From positions 1 through 64,000 of the forward strand of contig NZ_BBYA01000001.1 of assembly GCF_001050275.1 (NCBI RefSeq): a DNA stretch of 64,000 bases, in the 5' to 3' direction. The notes under the pieces are model-generated. The model saw nothing but the letters and a program-made list of their open reading frames with translations, was not told the DNA's origin and did not search any database. This DNA comes from Leptolinea tardivitalis (lineage in GTDB: Bacteria; Chloroflexota; Anaerolineae; Anaerolineales; Anaerolineaceae). Below are positions 34,849-44,664 of the stretch, in pieces (the stretch's first letter is position 1; each line of letters opens with the position of its first letter). Both the position numbers and the translations under genes were made by a program.

Positions 34849-36302
34849 ATTTCACATCTCCACTGTTTCTTTTTGCTTTTCTTCCTGTCACACTGACTGT
34901 CTATGGGATCGTCGGGGAGAAATGGCGTCCGTGGGTTTTCACACTGTCCAGTCTGGCATTCTGTCTGTGGGCCGGGCCTCTCTTATTCCCTGTATTTCTG
35001 CTATCAACCCTCGTTAATTATTTCCTCGGAAAACGTCTGCAAAAGGATCGTGAAAAGAATAATCCAACCCGGCAGCGATTAGTTGGCGGTATCATTTTCA
35101 ACCTGGCGCTCATGCTGGGTTTCAAGCTTCTCGTTGCCTACGGTCCAGACTGGGTGAGTGCACTGAAAAATGCATGGCCGGGTTCTGGATTTGCCCGCCT
35201 TGAACCATATTTATTAAAGAGCATTGCACTTCCTGTTGGTATCTCTTTTTACTCTTTTCAGGCGGTGGCTTATCTGTTGGATATTGCCGCTGGCCGTTCT
35301 CCAGCCGCCGATAGTCTTCTGTATTTTACAGAATACATGTCGGCGTTTCCGAAAATTGTTGCAGGACCGATTACCCGCTACCGTCAGGTATTTGGTCAAC
35401 TGGGTGGAAGAAAGTTTGATCTCAACCGGGCGGGAGAGGGTGCCAGACGGTTCATTTTGGGGCTTGCCAAAAAGGCCATCATTGCTGACCGCCTCAGTCT
35501 GATGGTGGATCACGGCGTTTTTGATCAGGCAATGCCGAATCTATCGGCTCCGAATGCCTGGTTGGTATTGCTTTGCTACACTCTGCAAATCTATTTCGAT
35601 TTTTCCGGATATTCCGATATGGCCATTGGCCTGGGACAAATCTTTGGATTGCAGCTGCCGGAAAACTTCAACTACCCATACCAGGCAAAAAGCATATCTG
35701 AATTCTGGCGCCGCTGGCATATGACACTTTCTGGCTGGTTTCGTGAAGTGGTATTCTATCCACTGGAGCGTAAACGGGCGGGAGGAAATCGCTGGCTCAA
35801 CCAGTATACAAATGTGCTTATCGTATTCTTCCTAACCGGTTTATGGCACGGTGTGACCATCAACTTCCTCATCTGGGGTGTATTGCATGGTATGGCTATT
35901 TGTATTGAAAACTCCCCGGCGGGTAAAGTGCTGCGCAAACTCCCTGGAGTTATTCAACATGCCTGGGCATTGATCATTGTCATGATTGGCTGGGTATTCT
36001 TCCGGTCAAACAGTCCGGCTTTTGCCATTGGATTTCTGCAAAACTTGATTGGATTGAACCCTCCGGCCGGGACTACTCCATATTCCATCCTGTATCCTCC
36101 AACGGCCAGTCTCTGGGCTATCCTCATCCTGGGTGTGGTGTTCTCGTTCCCGGCTGCCAATTTGATCTCAGAAATTGTGCAACAGGCGACTGGAATTCGG
36201 AAAAACTGGCTGCAAACCCTTTTCAGTCTCATTCTGCTGGCCGTCAGTTTGATTTTGGTGGCCGGATCCACATTTCAGCCGTATATTTATGGAAATTTTT
36301 AA
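34845..36302 (+). CDS. MBOAT O-acyltransferase, AlgI-like
   Basis: A 485-residue membrane protein with about eleven helices and the MBOAT hallmarks: ALPVGISFYSFQAVAYLLD, FPKIVAGPITRYRQV, IYFDFSGYSDMAIGLGQIFG, SEFWRRWHMTLSGWFR and the catalytic His in FFLTGLWHGVTINF. Such proteins pass acyl groups across the membrane for O-acetylation of exported polysaccharide. It is followed at once by a periplasmic AlgX/AlgJ-like partner. It overlaps the murE stop by 4 bases, so peptidoglycan or a wall polymer could be the acceptor; this is inference. Confidence 0.9.
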   Translation: MNFTSPLFLFAFLPVTLTVYGIVGEKWRPWVFTLSSLAFCLWAGPLLFPVFLLSTLVNYFLGKRLQKDREKNNPTRQRLVGGIIFNLALMLGFKLLVAYGPDWVSALKNAWPGSGFARLEPYLLKSIALPVGISFYSFQAVAYLLDIAAGRSPAADSLLYFTEYMSAFPKIVAGPITRYRQVFGQLGGRKFDLNRAGEGARRFILGLAKKAIIADRLSLMVDHGVFDQAMPNLSAPNAWLVLLCYTLQIYFDFSGYSDMAIGLGQIFGLQLPENFNYPYQAKSISEFWRRWHMTLSGWFREVVFYPLERKRAGGNRWLNQYTNVLIVFFLTGLWHGVTINFLIWGVLHGMAICIENSPAGKVLRKLPGVIQHAWALIIVMIGWVFFRSNSPAFAIGFLQNLIGLNPPAGTTPYSILYPPTASLWAILILGVVFSFPAANLISEIVQQATGIRKNWLQTLFSLILLAVSLILVAGSTFQPYIYGNF

Positions 36303-36303
36303 G

Positions 36304-37401
36304 ATGACGGAGAATACCGAACCGGTAAGCCGGAAGTTATCCTGGATTACGATCATCCCCCTGGCCGCTTTAATTATGCTGGGCGTTTTTGGGTTGTTCA
36401 GCCGATGGGCAACACCGATTGACCTGCTTTCACCGAATGGTGTCGGAACCAGTTTTGCCAGTCTGGTGGATTTCCCTGTGAATTACGGCCGCAGCTTCAA
36501 TACGAATTTTATCTTCCGTGATTCTCTGATCCGCATGGATTACTGGATGCGCTATTTCGTACTGCATGAAACCGTTTTTCCGCAGGTACTCATGGGGCGG
36601 GATGGGTGGATGTATTACACCCATGAAGGAAATCTGGATTACTACCAGCGTGTTCATCCATTGACGGAAGCACAACAGCAAAGCATTCGTGATAATATGC
36701 TTTCCATTCAAAGCAAACTGGAAAAAGATGGTATTCGTTTTCTCTTTGTGATAGCTCCCAACAAGGAAACCATTTATCCAGAATACTTGCCGGATGGTAT
36801 AGTTCGGGCGGAAAATCCCACATGGGCTGATCAGGTTCTCGTCAGCCTCGATGGAACCGGAATCCCCATTCTCGATTTGAGAAACACAATGCTTGCGGAA
36901 AAGGAAAAAGCGCCGGTTTACTTCAAGACCGATACGCATTGGAATCCAATCGGTGCAAGGGCGGCTTATGAAGCCATTCTTCTGGCTCTTCAGCCAGATT
37001 TCCCCATCCTTAAACCGCATCCACTGTCTGATTTTGATCAGGTGACAGAATCAACATCCGGGGATCTGGCCGGGTTAATTCACCTGAAAGGTGATATCAC
37101 CGAACCGTTTACTGCTTTGCATGCCCGGTTTGAAAAACCATCCCGCGGATTGAAAAATCCGCCTGCCGGGCAGATGATCACGGTGATGCCCGATCAGGCT
37201 TTGCCAAAAGCGGTCATCTTCCGAGATTCGTTTTTTAACGGTCTTCAACCGTTCACTTCCGAACATTTCAGCCGGGTAGTGTATGTCTCTGACTTTTCCG
37301 TCGATTTGGGATTGGTGGCTGAGGAAAAACCGGATGTGGTTATTCTCGAATTGGCTGAAAGATATCTGGACCACCTGATTGAACCCGATGGACGACCGTG
37401 A
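36304..37401 (+). CDS. AlgX/AlgJ-like SGNH acetyltransferase partner
   Basis: The 365-residue protein has one N-terminal membrane helix (about residues 15-35) and an exported domain with the ALGX/SGNH-like motifs GRDGWMYYTHEGN, FVIAPNKETIYPEYLP, the Asp-His pair in FKTDTHWNPIGARAAYE and the serine of VIFRDSFFNGLQPF. This Ser-Asp-His set matches AlgJ/AlgX. A start at 36289 that overlaps the MBOAT end is also possible. With the MBOAT it likely acetylates an extracellular glycan. Confidence 0.85.
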   Translation: MTENTEPVSRKLSWITIIPLAALIMLGVFGLFSRWATPIDLLSPNGVGTSFASLVDFPVNYGRSFNTNFIFRDSLIRMDYWMRYFVLHETVFPQVLMGRDGWMYYTHEGNLDYYQRVHPLTEAQQQSIRDNMLSIQSKLEKDGIRFLFVIAPNKETIYPEYLPDGIVRAENPTWADQVLVSLDGTGIPILDLRNTMLAEKEKAPVYFKTDTHWNPIGARAAYEAILLALQPDFPILKPHPLSDFDQVTESTSGDLAGLIHLKGDITEPFTALHARFEKPSRGLKNPPAGQMITVMPDQALPKAVIFRDSFFNGLQPFTSEHFSRVVYVSDFSVDLGLVAEEKPDVVILELAERYLDHLIEPDGRP

Positions 37402-37423
37402 AGCCGTAATGGCGATATCCGGA

Positions 37424-37448
37424 TTGACAATTATAGAACGGGTATAAT
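37424..37448 (+). promoter_or_regulatory. Candidate promoter of the nucleotide-hydrolase gene
   Basis: TATAAT (37443-37448) lies 29 bases before the ATG at 37478. A perfect TTGACA (37424-37429) is only 13 bases upstream, too close for normal sigma-70 spacing. The -10 may act with another, weaker -35. Confidence 0.35.
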
Positions 37449-37477
37449 TAGCCAATTCGGAGACAGTTGGAGGATGG

Positions 37478-37813
37478 ATGCAGCTGAGTGAACTCTCTCA
37501 GGCGATGGATGATTTTGTCCGATCAAAGGGCTGGTATGAACCTGACAGTCCCCGCCGGCAAACTCCACGAAATATTGCCATTTCCCTGTCGCTAGAAGCG
37601 GCGGAAATTTTAGAACATTTTCAATGGAATGAGCAAACTAAAAGCCGCGAAGAACTTTCTGGAGAATTGGCCGATGTAACTCTTTATCTTCTTCAATTGG
37701 CCCGATTGAATGATATTAATCTTGAAGATGCTGTTTTGCAGAAATTGAAAATCAATTACAACCGCACATGGGATACCCCTCAACCTGAGACGGAGAGATC
37801 TAAAAGGCGATGA
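37478..37813 (+). CDS. MazG-like nucleotide pyrophosphohydrolase
   Basis: A 111-residue all-helical protein with the MazG/RS21-C6 magnesium sites SLSLEAAEILEHFQW and EELSGELADVTLYLLQLARL. Such enzymes hydrolyse dCTP or modified dNTPs to the monophosphate. GGAGG lies upstream. Its end overlaps the LOG-family gene by 4 bases, pairing two nucleotide-processing enzymes. Confidence 0.88.
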   Translation: MQLSELSQAMDDFVRSKGWYEPDSPRRQTPRNIAISLSLEAAEILEHFQWNEQTKSREELSGELADVTLYLLQLARLNDINLEDAVLQKLKINYNRTWDTPQPETERSKRR

Positions 37814-38352
37814 AAGTAGCTGTTTTTGGCGGTGCTGGTGCCCGCCCCGAAGATGAGGATTATCAACAGGCAGTCAGACTTGGAGCTTACCTGGCAAATG
37901 CCGGACATATTGTGATGACTGGCGGCTATATCGGCATGATGGAGGCGGCGTCAAAAGGTGCGGCCGAAGCAGGCGGGCATGTTATCGGTGTGACCTGTGA
38001 CGAAATTGAAGCCTTCAGGCCAACAAAACCGAACCGTTGGGTTAAAGAAGAGTGGCGGTTTGTCACCCTTACCGACCGGATGATGAACCTGGTCAGCCGG
38101 TGTGATGCTGCCATTGCCCTTCCAGGCGGTGTGGGAACATTGACGGAAATATCCGTTTTATGGAATCAGGTGCTTGTTCATGCCATCCCGGTAAAACCGG
38201 TAATTCTGATTGGACAGGGATGGAAGCAAATTTTTGATAGTATTTTTAGAGCACAGGATGAATACATCACGGCTCATGACCGCACGCTCATCAGCTTTGC
38301 TGCCGATATTGAATCGGCTGTCAGACTGTTGAGCGATGCCAATCTCTCTTGA
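37810..38352 (+). CDS. LOG-family protein (TIGR00725/00730-like)
   Basis: The 180-residue Rossmann protein has MKVAVFGGAGARPED at the start, TGGYIGMMEAASKGA, and the motif LPGGVGTLTEISVLW with the conserved PGGxGTxxE. LOG proteins cleave the N-glycosidic bond of nucleoside monophosphates, including cytokinin nucleotides. The substrate here is unknown. It is coupled to the MazG-like gene and lies 14 bases before proS. Confidence 0.88.
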   Translation: MKVAVFGGAGARPEDEDYQQAVRLGAYLANAGHIVMTGGYIGMMEAASKGAAEAGGHVIGVTCDEIEAFRPTKPNRWVKEEWRFVTLTDRMMNLVSRCDAAIALPGGVGTLTEISVLWNQVLVHAIPVKPVILIGQGWKQIFDSIFRAQDEYITAHDRTLISFAADIESAVRLLSDANLS

Positions 38353-38366
38353 TCGAATGGTAAACA

Positions 38367-39800
38367 ATGGCTGAAGAAAAACTCCCTACTCGCAGTGAAA
38401 ATTATTCTGAATGGTATAACCAGTTAATCCAACGGGCCGAAATGGCCGATTATGCCCCTGTGCGTGGGTGCATGGTTGTACGTCCATACGGATGGGCGCT
38501 TTGGGAAAACATGCAGCAAAACCTGGACAAACGGTTCAAAGAAACCGGTCATGTGAATGCCGCATTCCCGTTGTTAATCCCCAAATCTTTCCTGGAAAAG
38601 GAAAAGGAACATGTAGAAGGATTTGCCCCCGAACTGGCTATTGTAACCATTGGCGGCGGGCAGGAACTGGAAGAACCTCTGGTAATTCGGCCGACATCCG
38701 AAACTGTTATCGGATATATGTATTCCAAATGGATCAAATCGTACCGTGACCTGCCTGTACTGATCAACCAGTGGGCGAATGTCGTCCGCTGGGAGATGCG
38801 CACACGGCTTTTCCTGCGTACCCTGGAATTCTACTGGCAGGAAGGGCATACTGCCCATGCCACCCAGAAGGAAGCCGAAGAAGAAACACTGAGGATGCTG
38901 GATGTGTATGCCGATTTTGCAGAAAAAGAGGCCGCCGTCCCGGTCATTCGCGGACGGAAAAGCGCCACAGAGCGGTTTGCCGGAGCCAAAGAGACGTACA
39001 GCATAGAAGCCATGATGGGAGATACCCGTGCTTTGCAGGCGGGTACGTCCCACTTTCTCGGCCAGAATTTCGCCAAAGCTTTTGATATCCAGTATCTTGA
39101 TCTGAACAATCAACTCCAACATGTCTGGACAACTTCATGGGGACTTTCTACCCGTTTCGTAGGCGCCATCATCATGGCTCATGGTGATGATCAGGGATTG
39201 GTATTACCACCGCGGCTTGCTCCGTATCAGGTGGTGCTCATTCCGATTTATAAAAACGATGAAGAACGTTCAAAGGTTATGCCGGTGGTAGAAAAGTTGA
39301 AAGCTGAATTATCCGGTTTCCGTTTGAAGGTAGATGACCGATCAGAGGTCACCCCGGGCTTCAAATTCAACGATTGGGAACTCCGTGGAGTTCCGCTGCG
39401 CATCGAAGTCGGCCCGAAAGATGTGGAAAAAGGCACTTTTGCCATGGCACGCCGCGACATTCCCGGCCGGGATGGAAAATCTTTTGTTCCACAGGTCAAT
39501 GCAGCCAGAACAGTGGGCGATATGTTAGACCAGATCCAGACCGGTATCTTCCAAAAAGCCGTGGACTTCCGCAAAGCTCATGTCTTTGATCCAAAATCCT
39601 ATGATGAATTGAAAGAAGTTTTACAGGGAGGGTGGGCTTATTCCTGGTGGTGTGGAGACGCCGCCTGTGAAGCGAAAGTCAAGGAAGATACCAAAGCCAC
39701 CACCCGCAATATCCCATTGGATCAAGAAGGTGGGAGCGGCAAGTGCATTGTTTGTGGAAAACCGGCGAGCGAAAAGGTATATTTCGCACGCGCGTATTGA
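38367..39800 (+). CDS. proS: Prolyl-tRNA synthetase, eukaryotic/archaeal type
   Basis: The 477-residue enzyme lacks the editing insertion of the longer bacterial form. It has class II motif 2 (QWANVVRWEMRTRLFLRTLE) and motif 3 region (WTTSWGLSTRFVGAIIMAHG), the RPTSET proline-binding motif and a C-terminal zinc-type domain with WWCGDAACE and GKCIVCGKPA ending in FARAY. It charges tRNA-Pro. The C-terminal tyrosine is typical of this ProS type. Confidence 0.95.
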   Translation: MAEEKLPTRSENYSEWYNQLIQRAEMADYAPVRGCMVVRPYGWALWENMQQNLDKRFKETGHVNAAFPLLIPKSFLEKEKEHVEGFAPELAIVTIGGGQELEEPLVIRPTSETVIGYMYSKWIKSYRDLPVLINQWANVVRWEMRTRLFLRTLEFYWQEGHTAHATQKEAEEETLRMLDVYADFAEKEAAVPVIRGRKSATERFAGAKETYSIEAMMGDTRALQAGTSHFLGQNFAKAFDIQYLDLNNQLQHVWTTSWGLSTRFVGAIIMAHGDDQGLVLPPRLAPYQVVLIPIYKNDEERSKVMPVVEKLKAELSGFRLKVDDRSEVTPGFKFNDWELRGVPLRIEVGPKDVEKGTFAMARRDIPGRDGKSFVPQVNAARTVGDMLDQIQTGIFQKAVDFRKAHVFDPKSYDELKEVLQGGWAYSWWCGDAACEAKVKEDTKATTRNIPLDQEGGSGKCIVCGKPASEKVYFARAY

Positions 39801-39803
39801 ACC

Positions 39804-40613
39804 ATGCCGGCTGTTGAATTATCTCGATTGAAAAAACAGGCTGATGAACTGGCAGGCTGCCTTCAGCAGCCTGTTGAGTTTAAACGCCGCTTGACGGATC
39901 ATCTGGAATTTTATGCCGACAGAGTCACCCGGCCGGGAAACATGGTTCGGCCGGCACCGTTGATTCCAAGGTATGGAGTCCCGCCGCTTTTTTTGCAGGC
40001 GGTGGAACAAGCTCTGCAAAAACCCGTGGAGGAAGATCCTCTATCCGGGTTGAAACTGGCAGAGGAGTTATGGAAAGACTCATATCTGGAGCCAAAGCTG
40101 GTGGCGGCTTCATTGATCGGTCTGGCTGCGCGAAAAGAGCCGCAAGCAGCCGCAAAACTACTGGTTCAATATTGCCTGCCGCAGGAAAATCCTCTGGTGC
40201 AGGAAGCTCTGTTGCAGCGAAGTGGAATGCAACTCCGGTTATCAAACCTGCAGGTCTGGTTTGACCTGGTGGAACGCTGGGTGAACTCGGAATTCCTGGC
40301 ACAACAATTGATAGGTTTTCGGGCTTTACAAGGTGTGATCGAAGATCGTGATTTTGAAAATTTGCCGGTCATTTATCGTTTGTTGACCAACCCGGTGGAG
40401 CTGACCAGTAGAACAACCATGCATGAACTGGAGCCTCTGATCAACTCACTGGCGAGACGCTCACCAATCGAAACTGTCTATTTCCTCAGACAGTGCTACA
40501 ACCGGACGGGGAATCCCATTCTGGGAAGATTGATCCGAAAATGCCTGCCCGCCTTTCCGGTGGAAAGTCAGGTGAGCCTGCGCAAGGTTATACAGGATCA
40601 GATTGACAGGTAA
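39804..40613 (+). CDS. Helical-repeat protein (HEAT/AlkD-like), function unknown
   Basis: A 269-residue protein that is nearly all helical. Repeats with LKLAEELWKDSYLEPKLVAA, VWFDLVERWVNSEFLAQQLI and ARRSPIETVYFLRQC resemble the HEAT-like repeats of AlkD-type DNA alkylation repair proteins. I see no catalytic site to confirm that. The start at 39804 is 3 bases after proS, implying co-transcription. It could be a scaffold protein. Confidence 0.65.
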   Translation: MPAVELSRLKKQADELAGCLQQPVEFKRRLTDHLEFYADRVTRPGNMVRPAPLIPRYGVPPLFLQAVEQALQKPVEEDPLSGLKLAEELWKDSYLEPKLVAASLIGLAARKEPQAAAKLLVQYCLPQENPLVQEALLQRSGMQLRLSNLQVWFDLVERWVNSEFLAQQLIGFRALQGVIEDRDFENLPVIYRLLTNPVELTSRTTMHELEPLINSLARRSPIETVYFLRQCYNRTGNPILGRLIRKCLPAFPVESQVSLRKVIQDQIDR

Positions 40614-40632
40614 AAACGTGATTTCGGATATC

Positions 40633-40641
40633 TGGTATAAT
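40633..40641 (+). promoter_or_regulatory. Extended -10 promoter of rpsO
   Basis: TGG-TATAAT (40633-40641) is an ideal extended -10. The nearest TTGACA lies 27 bases upstream, too far to act with it. The leader to rpsO would be about 80 nt. Confidence 0.5.
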
Positions 40642-40727
40642 CTTTATCTTGACTGGTCCGGTTTGCGGTTCACACCGACTGCGAATCTGGAGACCTGCGA
40701 AAAATTCAAAAGGAGTGCAGAAGTCAA

Positions 40728-40997
40728 ATGATTACAAAAGAAGCAAAGACCCAACTTATCGAACAGTTTCACCAACACGAAGGTGATACTGGTTCGGCTG
40801 AAGTGCAGATCGCCATTCTCTCCAAACGGATCGCACAATTGACCGAACACCTGCGCAGCAACAAGCAGGATCATTCCTCACGACGTGGTTTGCTCAAGAT
40901 GGTTGGACATCGCCGCCGCCTGCTGGCCTACTTGCGCCGCAAAGACTACAGCCGCTATGTTGCCATCACCGAAAAACTGAGCATCCGCCAGAAGTAA
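40728..40997 (+). CDS. rpsO: Ribosomal protein uS15
   Basis: The 89-residue helical protein has the S15 pattern: [20 protein letters not shown], then [20 protein letters not shown] and [17 protein letters not shown]15 binds the 16S rRNA central domain and, in E. coli, its own mRNA. It is followed by pnp, the common rpsO-pnp pair. AAAGGAG precedes the ATG. Confidence 0.97.
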   Translation: MITKEAKTQLIEQFHQHEGDTGSAEVQIAILSKRIAQLTEHLRSNKQDHSSRRGLLKMVGHRRRLLAYLRRKDYSRYVAITEKLSIRQK

Positions 40998-41006
40998 TGT
41001 GAATGT

Positions 41007-41058
41007 GAGAGCAGGCAAGTGGAGAAAACGCCAACTACCTGCTCTCTTAGCAAATTTT
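41007..41058 (+). terminator. Attenuator-like hairpin between rpsO and pnp
   Basis: GAGAGCAGG (41007-41015) and CCTGCTCTC (41038-41046) form a 9-bp stem with a 22-base loop. A TTTTTT run begins 7 bases after the stem, so termination is probably partial. E. coli has a weak terminator at the same place. Confidence 0.5.
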
Positions 41059-41090
41059 TTAGGTCCGCCGGTTGGGAATTGAAATTCGTT

Positions 41091-41105
41091 GAGGACGTTG
41101 TCCTC
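41091..41105 (+). other. Hairpin in the pnp leader
   Basis: GAGGAC (41091-41096) and GTCCTC (41100-41105) form a perfect stem with a GTT loop about 40 bases before the pnp ATG. In E. coli a leader stem cut by RNase III allows PNPase to control its own mRNA. A similar role here is a guess. Confidence 0.4.
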
Positions 41106-41146
41106 CCCGGCTTTCAGTCCCTGACAGGCGGGAAAAGGAAAGAAAG

Positions 41147-43393
41147 ATGACACCAAATGTCAAACAGTTCACCGCCAATGTAGGCGGCAAATCGGTCGTC
41201 TTTGAGACCGGTAAACTGGCCGCACAGGCCGGCGGAGCCGTCACTGTACGATTGGACGACTCTGTTATTTTTGCTGCTGCCACTATGGGAGCGGAACCAC
41301 GCGAGGGGCAGGATTTCTTCCCTCTGACCGTGGAATATGAAGAACGCATGTATGCCGGTGGGAGAATTCCCGGTTCCTTCTTCCGACGCGAAGGACGACC
41401 GAGCACTGAATCTATCCTGATCTCACGTCTCACAGACCGCCCGCTGCGCCCGCTATTTGATCAATCCATGCGTAATGAGGTTCAGGTTATCCTTTTCACC
41501 ATATCATCAGATACGGAGAATCCCCTGGATATCCTGGCCATAAATGCAGCATCAGCAGCATTAATGATTTCTGATATCCCGTGGGCCGGGCCTGTTGGTG
41601 CCGTTCGTATTGGCCGTATAGACGGGAAACTGGTTGTAAATCCGACATATCCCGAGATCGAGAAATCCGATCTTGATTTGCGCATAGCCGGTACACGTGA
41701 TGCCATCTTGATGGTGGAATGTGGTTCTGATGAGGTTTCTGAGGAAGATATGGTCGAAGCTCTGGCTTTCGGTCATAAATCCCTCCAACCACTTGTGGAT
41801 GCCCAGCTTCAAATGGCAGCCGAAGTTGGAAAAGCCAAACGTGAAGTCCCTGTATTTCCTATTGATTCCGCCGTGGTGGATGAGGTTTTCGGAAAAGCAG
41901 CCGGTTTATTAAACAACGCATTGGATGCCCCTCATACCAAAGCCGAGCTCAATGAAGCGGTGGAAAAAATCAAAACCGATCTGTTGGCGGAAGCTGGTGA
42001 AGACGCTGAAAAGGCTAAAAAGGTCGGCGAGGCGTTTGAAGAAGTCTACAAACGAGTTGTTCGCGAGCGCATTCTGAAACAGGGCAAACGACCGGATGGA
42101 CGTGCCTTGACGGAAATTCGCCCGATCTGGTGTGAAGTTGGTATCAGCCCGCGCGCGCACGGTTCCGGTCTGTTTACACGTGGAGAAACTCAGGTTTTGA
42201 CCATGGCGACTCTGGGCACTCCCAAAGAAGCCCAGGAGCTTGATAATCTCTCCCCGGTGGATACCAAACGCTATATGCATCACTACAATTTCCCACCGTA
42301 TTCCACTGGTGAGGTGAAAATGCTGCGAGGACAGTCTCGCCGCGAAATCGGTCATGGTGCCCTCGCTGAACGGGCTCTTGTTCCTGTTATCCCGGCGGAA
42401 GAATCCTTCCCCTATACCCTGCGTCTGGTTTCTGAGGTCATGTCATCCAACGGATCCTCATCGATGGCATCGGTTTGCGGTTCAACCCTGGCTCTGATGG
42501 ATACCGGTGTACCGATTAAAGCCCCGGTAGCCGGTGTGGCCATGGGTCTAATCAAAGAAGGTGCTGATTACACCATCCTGACCGATATCCAGGGATTGGA
42601 AGATCACCTTGGCGATATGGACTTCAAAGTGGCTGGAACAGAAGCAGGCATTACGGCTTTGCAGATGGACATAAAAATCGCCGGAATTACTCCCGAGATC
42701 ATGGCAAATGCCCTTGCTCAAGCCCGAACGGCTCGCCTGTTCATCATCAAAAAGATTACTGAAGTAATCCCTGAACCTCGCAAAGAATTGAAACCGCATG
42801 CTCCGCGTATTACGGTTTTGAAGGTTCCTGTGGATAAAATCGGCGCCATCATCGGCCCTGGCGGTAAAAACATCCGCAGCCTGCAGGAAGAAACCGGAAC
42901 AAAGATCGATATTGACGATGATGGTACGGTTTACATTGCTGCTACAAATGGCGCCGGTGAATCGGTTGCCCGTGAACGTATTGAAGGATTGACCGAAACT
43001 CCTGAAATTGGCCGCATCTATACCGGGAAAGTTGTTCGTATCGCTGACTTTGGCGCTTTTGTACAGATCCTGCCGGGTGTTGATGGTATGGTGCATATCA
43101 GCCAGCTAGACTCAGAACGTGTCAACAAGGTGGAAGATATCGTCCAGATGGGCGACGATCTGACTGTTATGGTCACAGGAATTGATCCACAGGGCAAGAT
43201 CCGCCTTTCGCGTCAGGCTGTTCTGGAAGGTTGGACTGTGGAAGAAGCCGCAGAACATGACCGCAAGGGCCGCCCAAATGGAGATCGCAACGGTGGTGAC
43301 CGCGGCGGCCGCTCCGGTGGACGTTCATCCTTTGGCGGACGATCCGGTGGTGACCGTGACCGCGGTGGCGATCGGGGACATTCCCATCGGTAG
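41147..43393 (+). CDS. pnp: Polyribonucleotide nucleotidyltransferase
   Basis: The 748-residue PNPase degrades RNA 3' to 5' using phosphate. It has two RNase PH domains ([40 protein letters not shown]), a central helical domain, a KH domain ([20 protein letters not shown]) and an S1 domain ([20 protein letters not shown]). After S1 the tail is rich in Arg, Gly and Asp, with several RGG-like and GGR motifs (about residues 700-748). This tail probably binds RNA and is disordered. It is the last gene before a terminator. Confidence 0.96.
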   Translation: MTPNVKQFTANVGGKSVVFETGKLAAQAGGAVTVRLDDSVIFAAATMGAEPREGQDFFPLTVEYEERMYAGGRIPGSFFRREGRPSTESILISRLTDRPLRPLFDQSMRNEVQVILFTISSDTENPLDILAINAASAALMISDIPWAGPVGAVRIGRIDGKLVVNPTYPEIEKSDLDLRIAGTRDAILMVECGSDEVSEEDMVEALAFGHKSLQPLVDAQLQMAAEVGKAKREVPVFPIDSAVVDEVFGKAAGLLNNALDAPHTKAELNEAVEKIKTDLLAEAGEDAEKAKKVGEAFEEVYKRVVRERILKQGKRPDGRALTEIRPIWCEVGISPRAHGSGLFTRGETQVLTMATLGTPKEAQELDNLSPVDTKRYMHHYNFPPYSTGEVKMLRGQSRREIGHGALAERALVPVIPAEESFPYTLRLVSEVMSSNGSSSMASVCGSTLALMDTGVPIKAPVAGVAMGLIKEGADYTILTDIQGLEDHLGDMDFKVAGTEAGITALQMDIKIAGITPEIMANALAQARTARLFIIKKITEVIPEPRKELKPHAPRITVLKVPVDKIGAIIGPGGKNIRSLQEETGTKIDIDDDGTVYIAATNGAGESVARERIEGLTETPEIGRIYTGKVVRIADFGAFVQILPGVDGMVHISQLDSERVNKVEDIVQMGDDLTVMVTGIDPQGKIRLSRQAVLEGWTVEEAAEHDRKGRPNGDRNGGDRGGRSGGRSSFGGRSGGDRDRGGDRGHSHR

Positions 43394-43414
43394 TATCTGA
43401 AATTTGTAGTTCAT

Positions 43415-43454
43415 AAAGCGGGCAGCGTTATCAAATGAACTGCCCGCTTTTTTT
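43415..43454 (+). terminator. Terminator of rpsO-pnp
   Basis: Eleven-base perfect arms (43415-43425 and 43440-43450) with core GCGGGCAG are followed by a run of seven Ts. The run reaches the stop codon of the convergent gene on the other strand. Confidence 0.85.
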
Positions 43455-44664
43455 ATTCCAGATCTATGAAAAGCAAGAATTTTGGATGGACAAAAAAGCC
43501 GAAAACCAGCCAGATGATAAAAAGAAAGAACAAACCATAATATGTGGCGCCAATCCAGATTTGGGAAAGGCTCAAATAGACAAACAGCCAGGAAACCGCA
43601 ATGAATATAAACCAGACCAGGTTGGCCCAAAATGGCTGTTTCTGCCCCATCAACCAAACCCAGAACATGACAGGCAAAAGAAAGATAACCTGATCATATG
43701 ATAATCCAGTCGGGTGAAATACATAGGCAGCAAAACCTCCCCAGGCCAACAGACCGAGTGATGGAAATTGCCCTCTCCACCACCGTATCATCAGCCAGAT
43801 GGATAATCCCGCAAAGAGCAGTCCTAATAGAGAGTATGTCATAATCTCACCACCGGGGGATAGGGCGTGAACCAGTGGGGTTATGGGAATGCGCCCTCCG
43901 ATGTATCCGGGGTAACGGCGCAGCAACCCCAGCCATTGCGGTATCCAATCGGGAACCAGTAAGAAGCTGAATAACAGAAAGAAGAGGCAACCGACAAAAA
44001 AACTTATCAGGACGGTTTTCTGTTTCTTTTTTAACGCGAGAAGAAAAAAGAAAATAAGATAAAACCAGGAAAACTGAGGTTTAATCGTTGCCCAGGCCAT
44101 AAAGAAACCCAACAACCAGGCTTCAAACTGGTTTTTTGAATCCAGATGGGGCAGGCGGCCGGCTAGAACAATCAGACTGCAAATGACCGGCATGTTTAGA
44201 TTGCCGAGTAGAAGTCCAAATGAGAGGGGATACAGGAATAACATGGATACAGGCAGCCAGGGAGGGGCTTTCTCAAAGCCGTATATCACTGCAGTGACCA
44301 GGCATAAGAGGGTAAATGCCATCCAGGCAGCCTGTGCAAGTGGGAAAGGCAGCCCCGCGAGTGGCAGAATCGGGATCAGCCCGTATGGCGGATAAACATA
44401 CCGGAGTTGATCTTCGTTTTTATTGGCCAGGTGTTTCAAGATAGCCATCTGACTTTCCTCGCCAACTGATTCATCGTAGGGTGAGAGGCCGTCTGTAATG
44501 ATGTGACGCCCGGCTACATAATAGATGAAAAAATCAGTCCCCAGGGTATTTTCGCTGGAGACTGAGGCAATAGCAGAAGTGAGCGCCAAAAGGAGGATCA
44601 CCCAGACCAATACCAGAGAGATCCCTTTTGCCATGCGGTTCTTCGTAATCGAATCAACGGGCAT
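43453..44664 (-). CDS. GT87-family (DUF2029) membrane glycosyltransferase
   Basis: A 403-residue polytopic protein with about ten helices. It carries the GT87 pattern near the N-terminus: GTDFFIYYVAGRHIITDGLS with PYD, then YVYPPYGLIPILPL. These GT-C enzymes use polyprenyl-phosphate sugars such as in mannan synthesis; substrate not visible. Upstream in-frame starts (to 44712) exist, but Met at 44664 gives an 11-base overlap with the preceding small gene and is preferred. It shares an operon with that gene. Confidence 0.78.
   Translation of the reverse strand: MPVDSITKNRMAKGISLVLVWVILLLALTSAIASVSSENTLGTDFFIYYVAGRHIITDGLSPYDESVGEESQMAILKHLANKNEDQLRYVYPPYGLIPILPLAGLPFPLAQAAWMAFTLLCLVTAVIYGFEKAPPWLPVSMLFLYPLSFGLLLGNLNMPVICSLIVLAGRLPHLDSKNQFEAWLLGFFMAWATIKPQFSWFYLIFFFLLALKKKQKTVLISFFVGCLFFLLFSFLLVPDWIPQWLGLLRRYPGYIGGRIPITPLVHALSPGGEIMTYSLLGLLFAGLSIWLMIRWWRGQFPSLGLLAWGGFAAYVFHPTGLSYDQVIFLLPVMFWVWLMGQKQPFWANLVWFIFIAVSWLFVYLSLSQIWIGATYYGLFFLFIIWLVFGFFVHPKFLLFIDLE

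Noticed and set aside
40603-40641. TTGACA and TATAAT as one promoter before rpsO
   Set aside because: The spacer is 27 bases, far too long; the extended -10 alone is a better reading.
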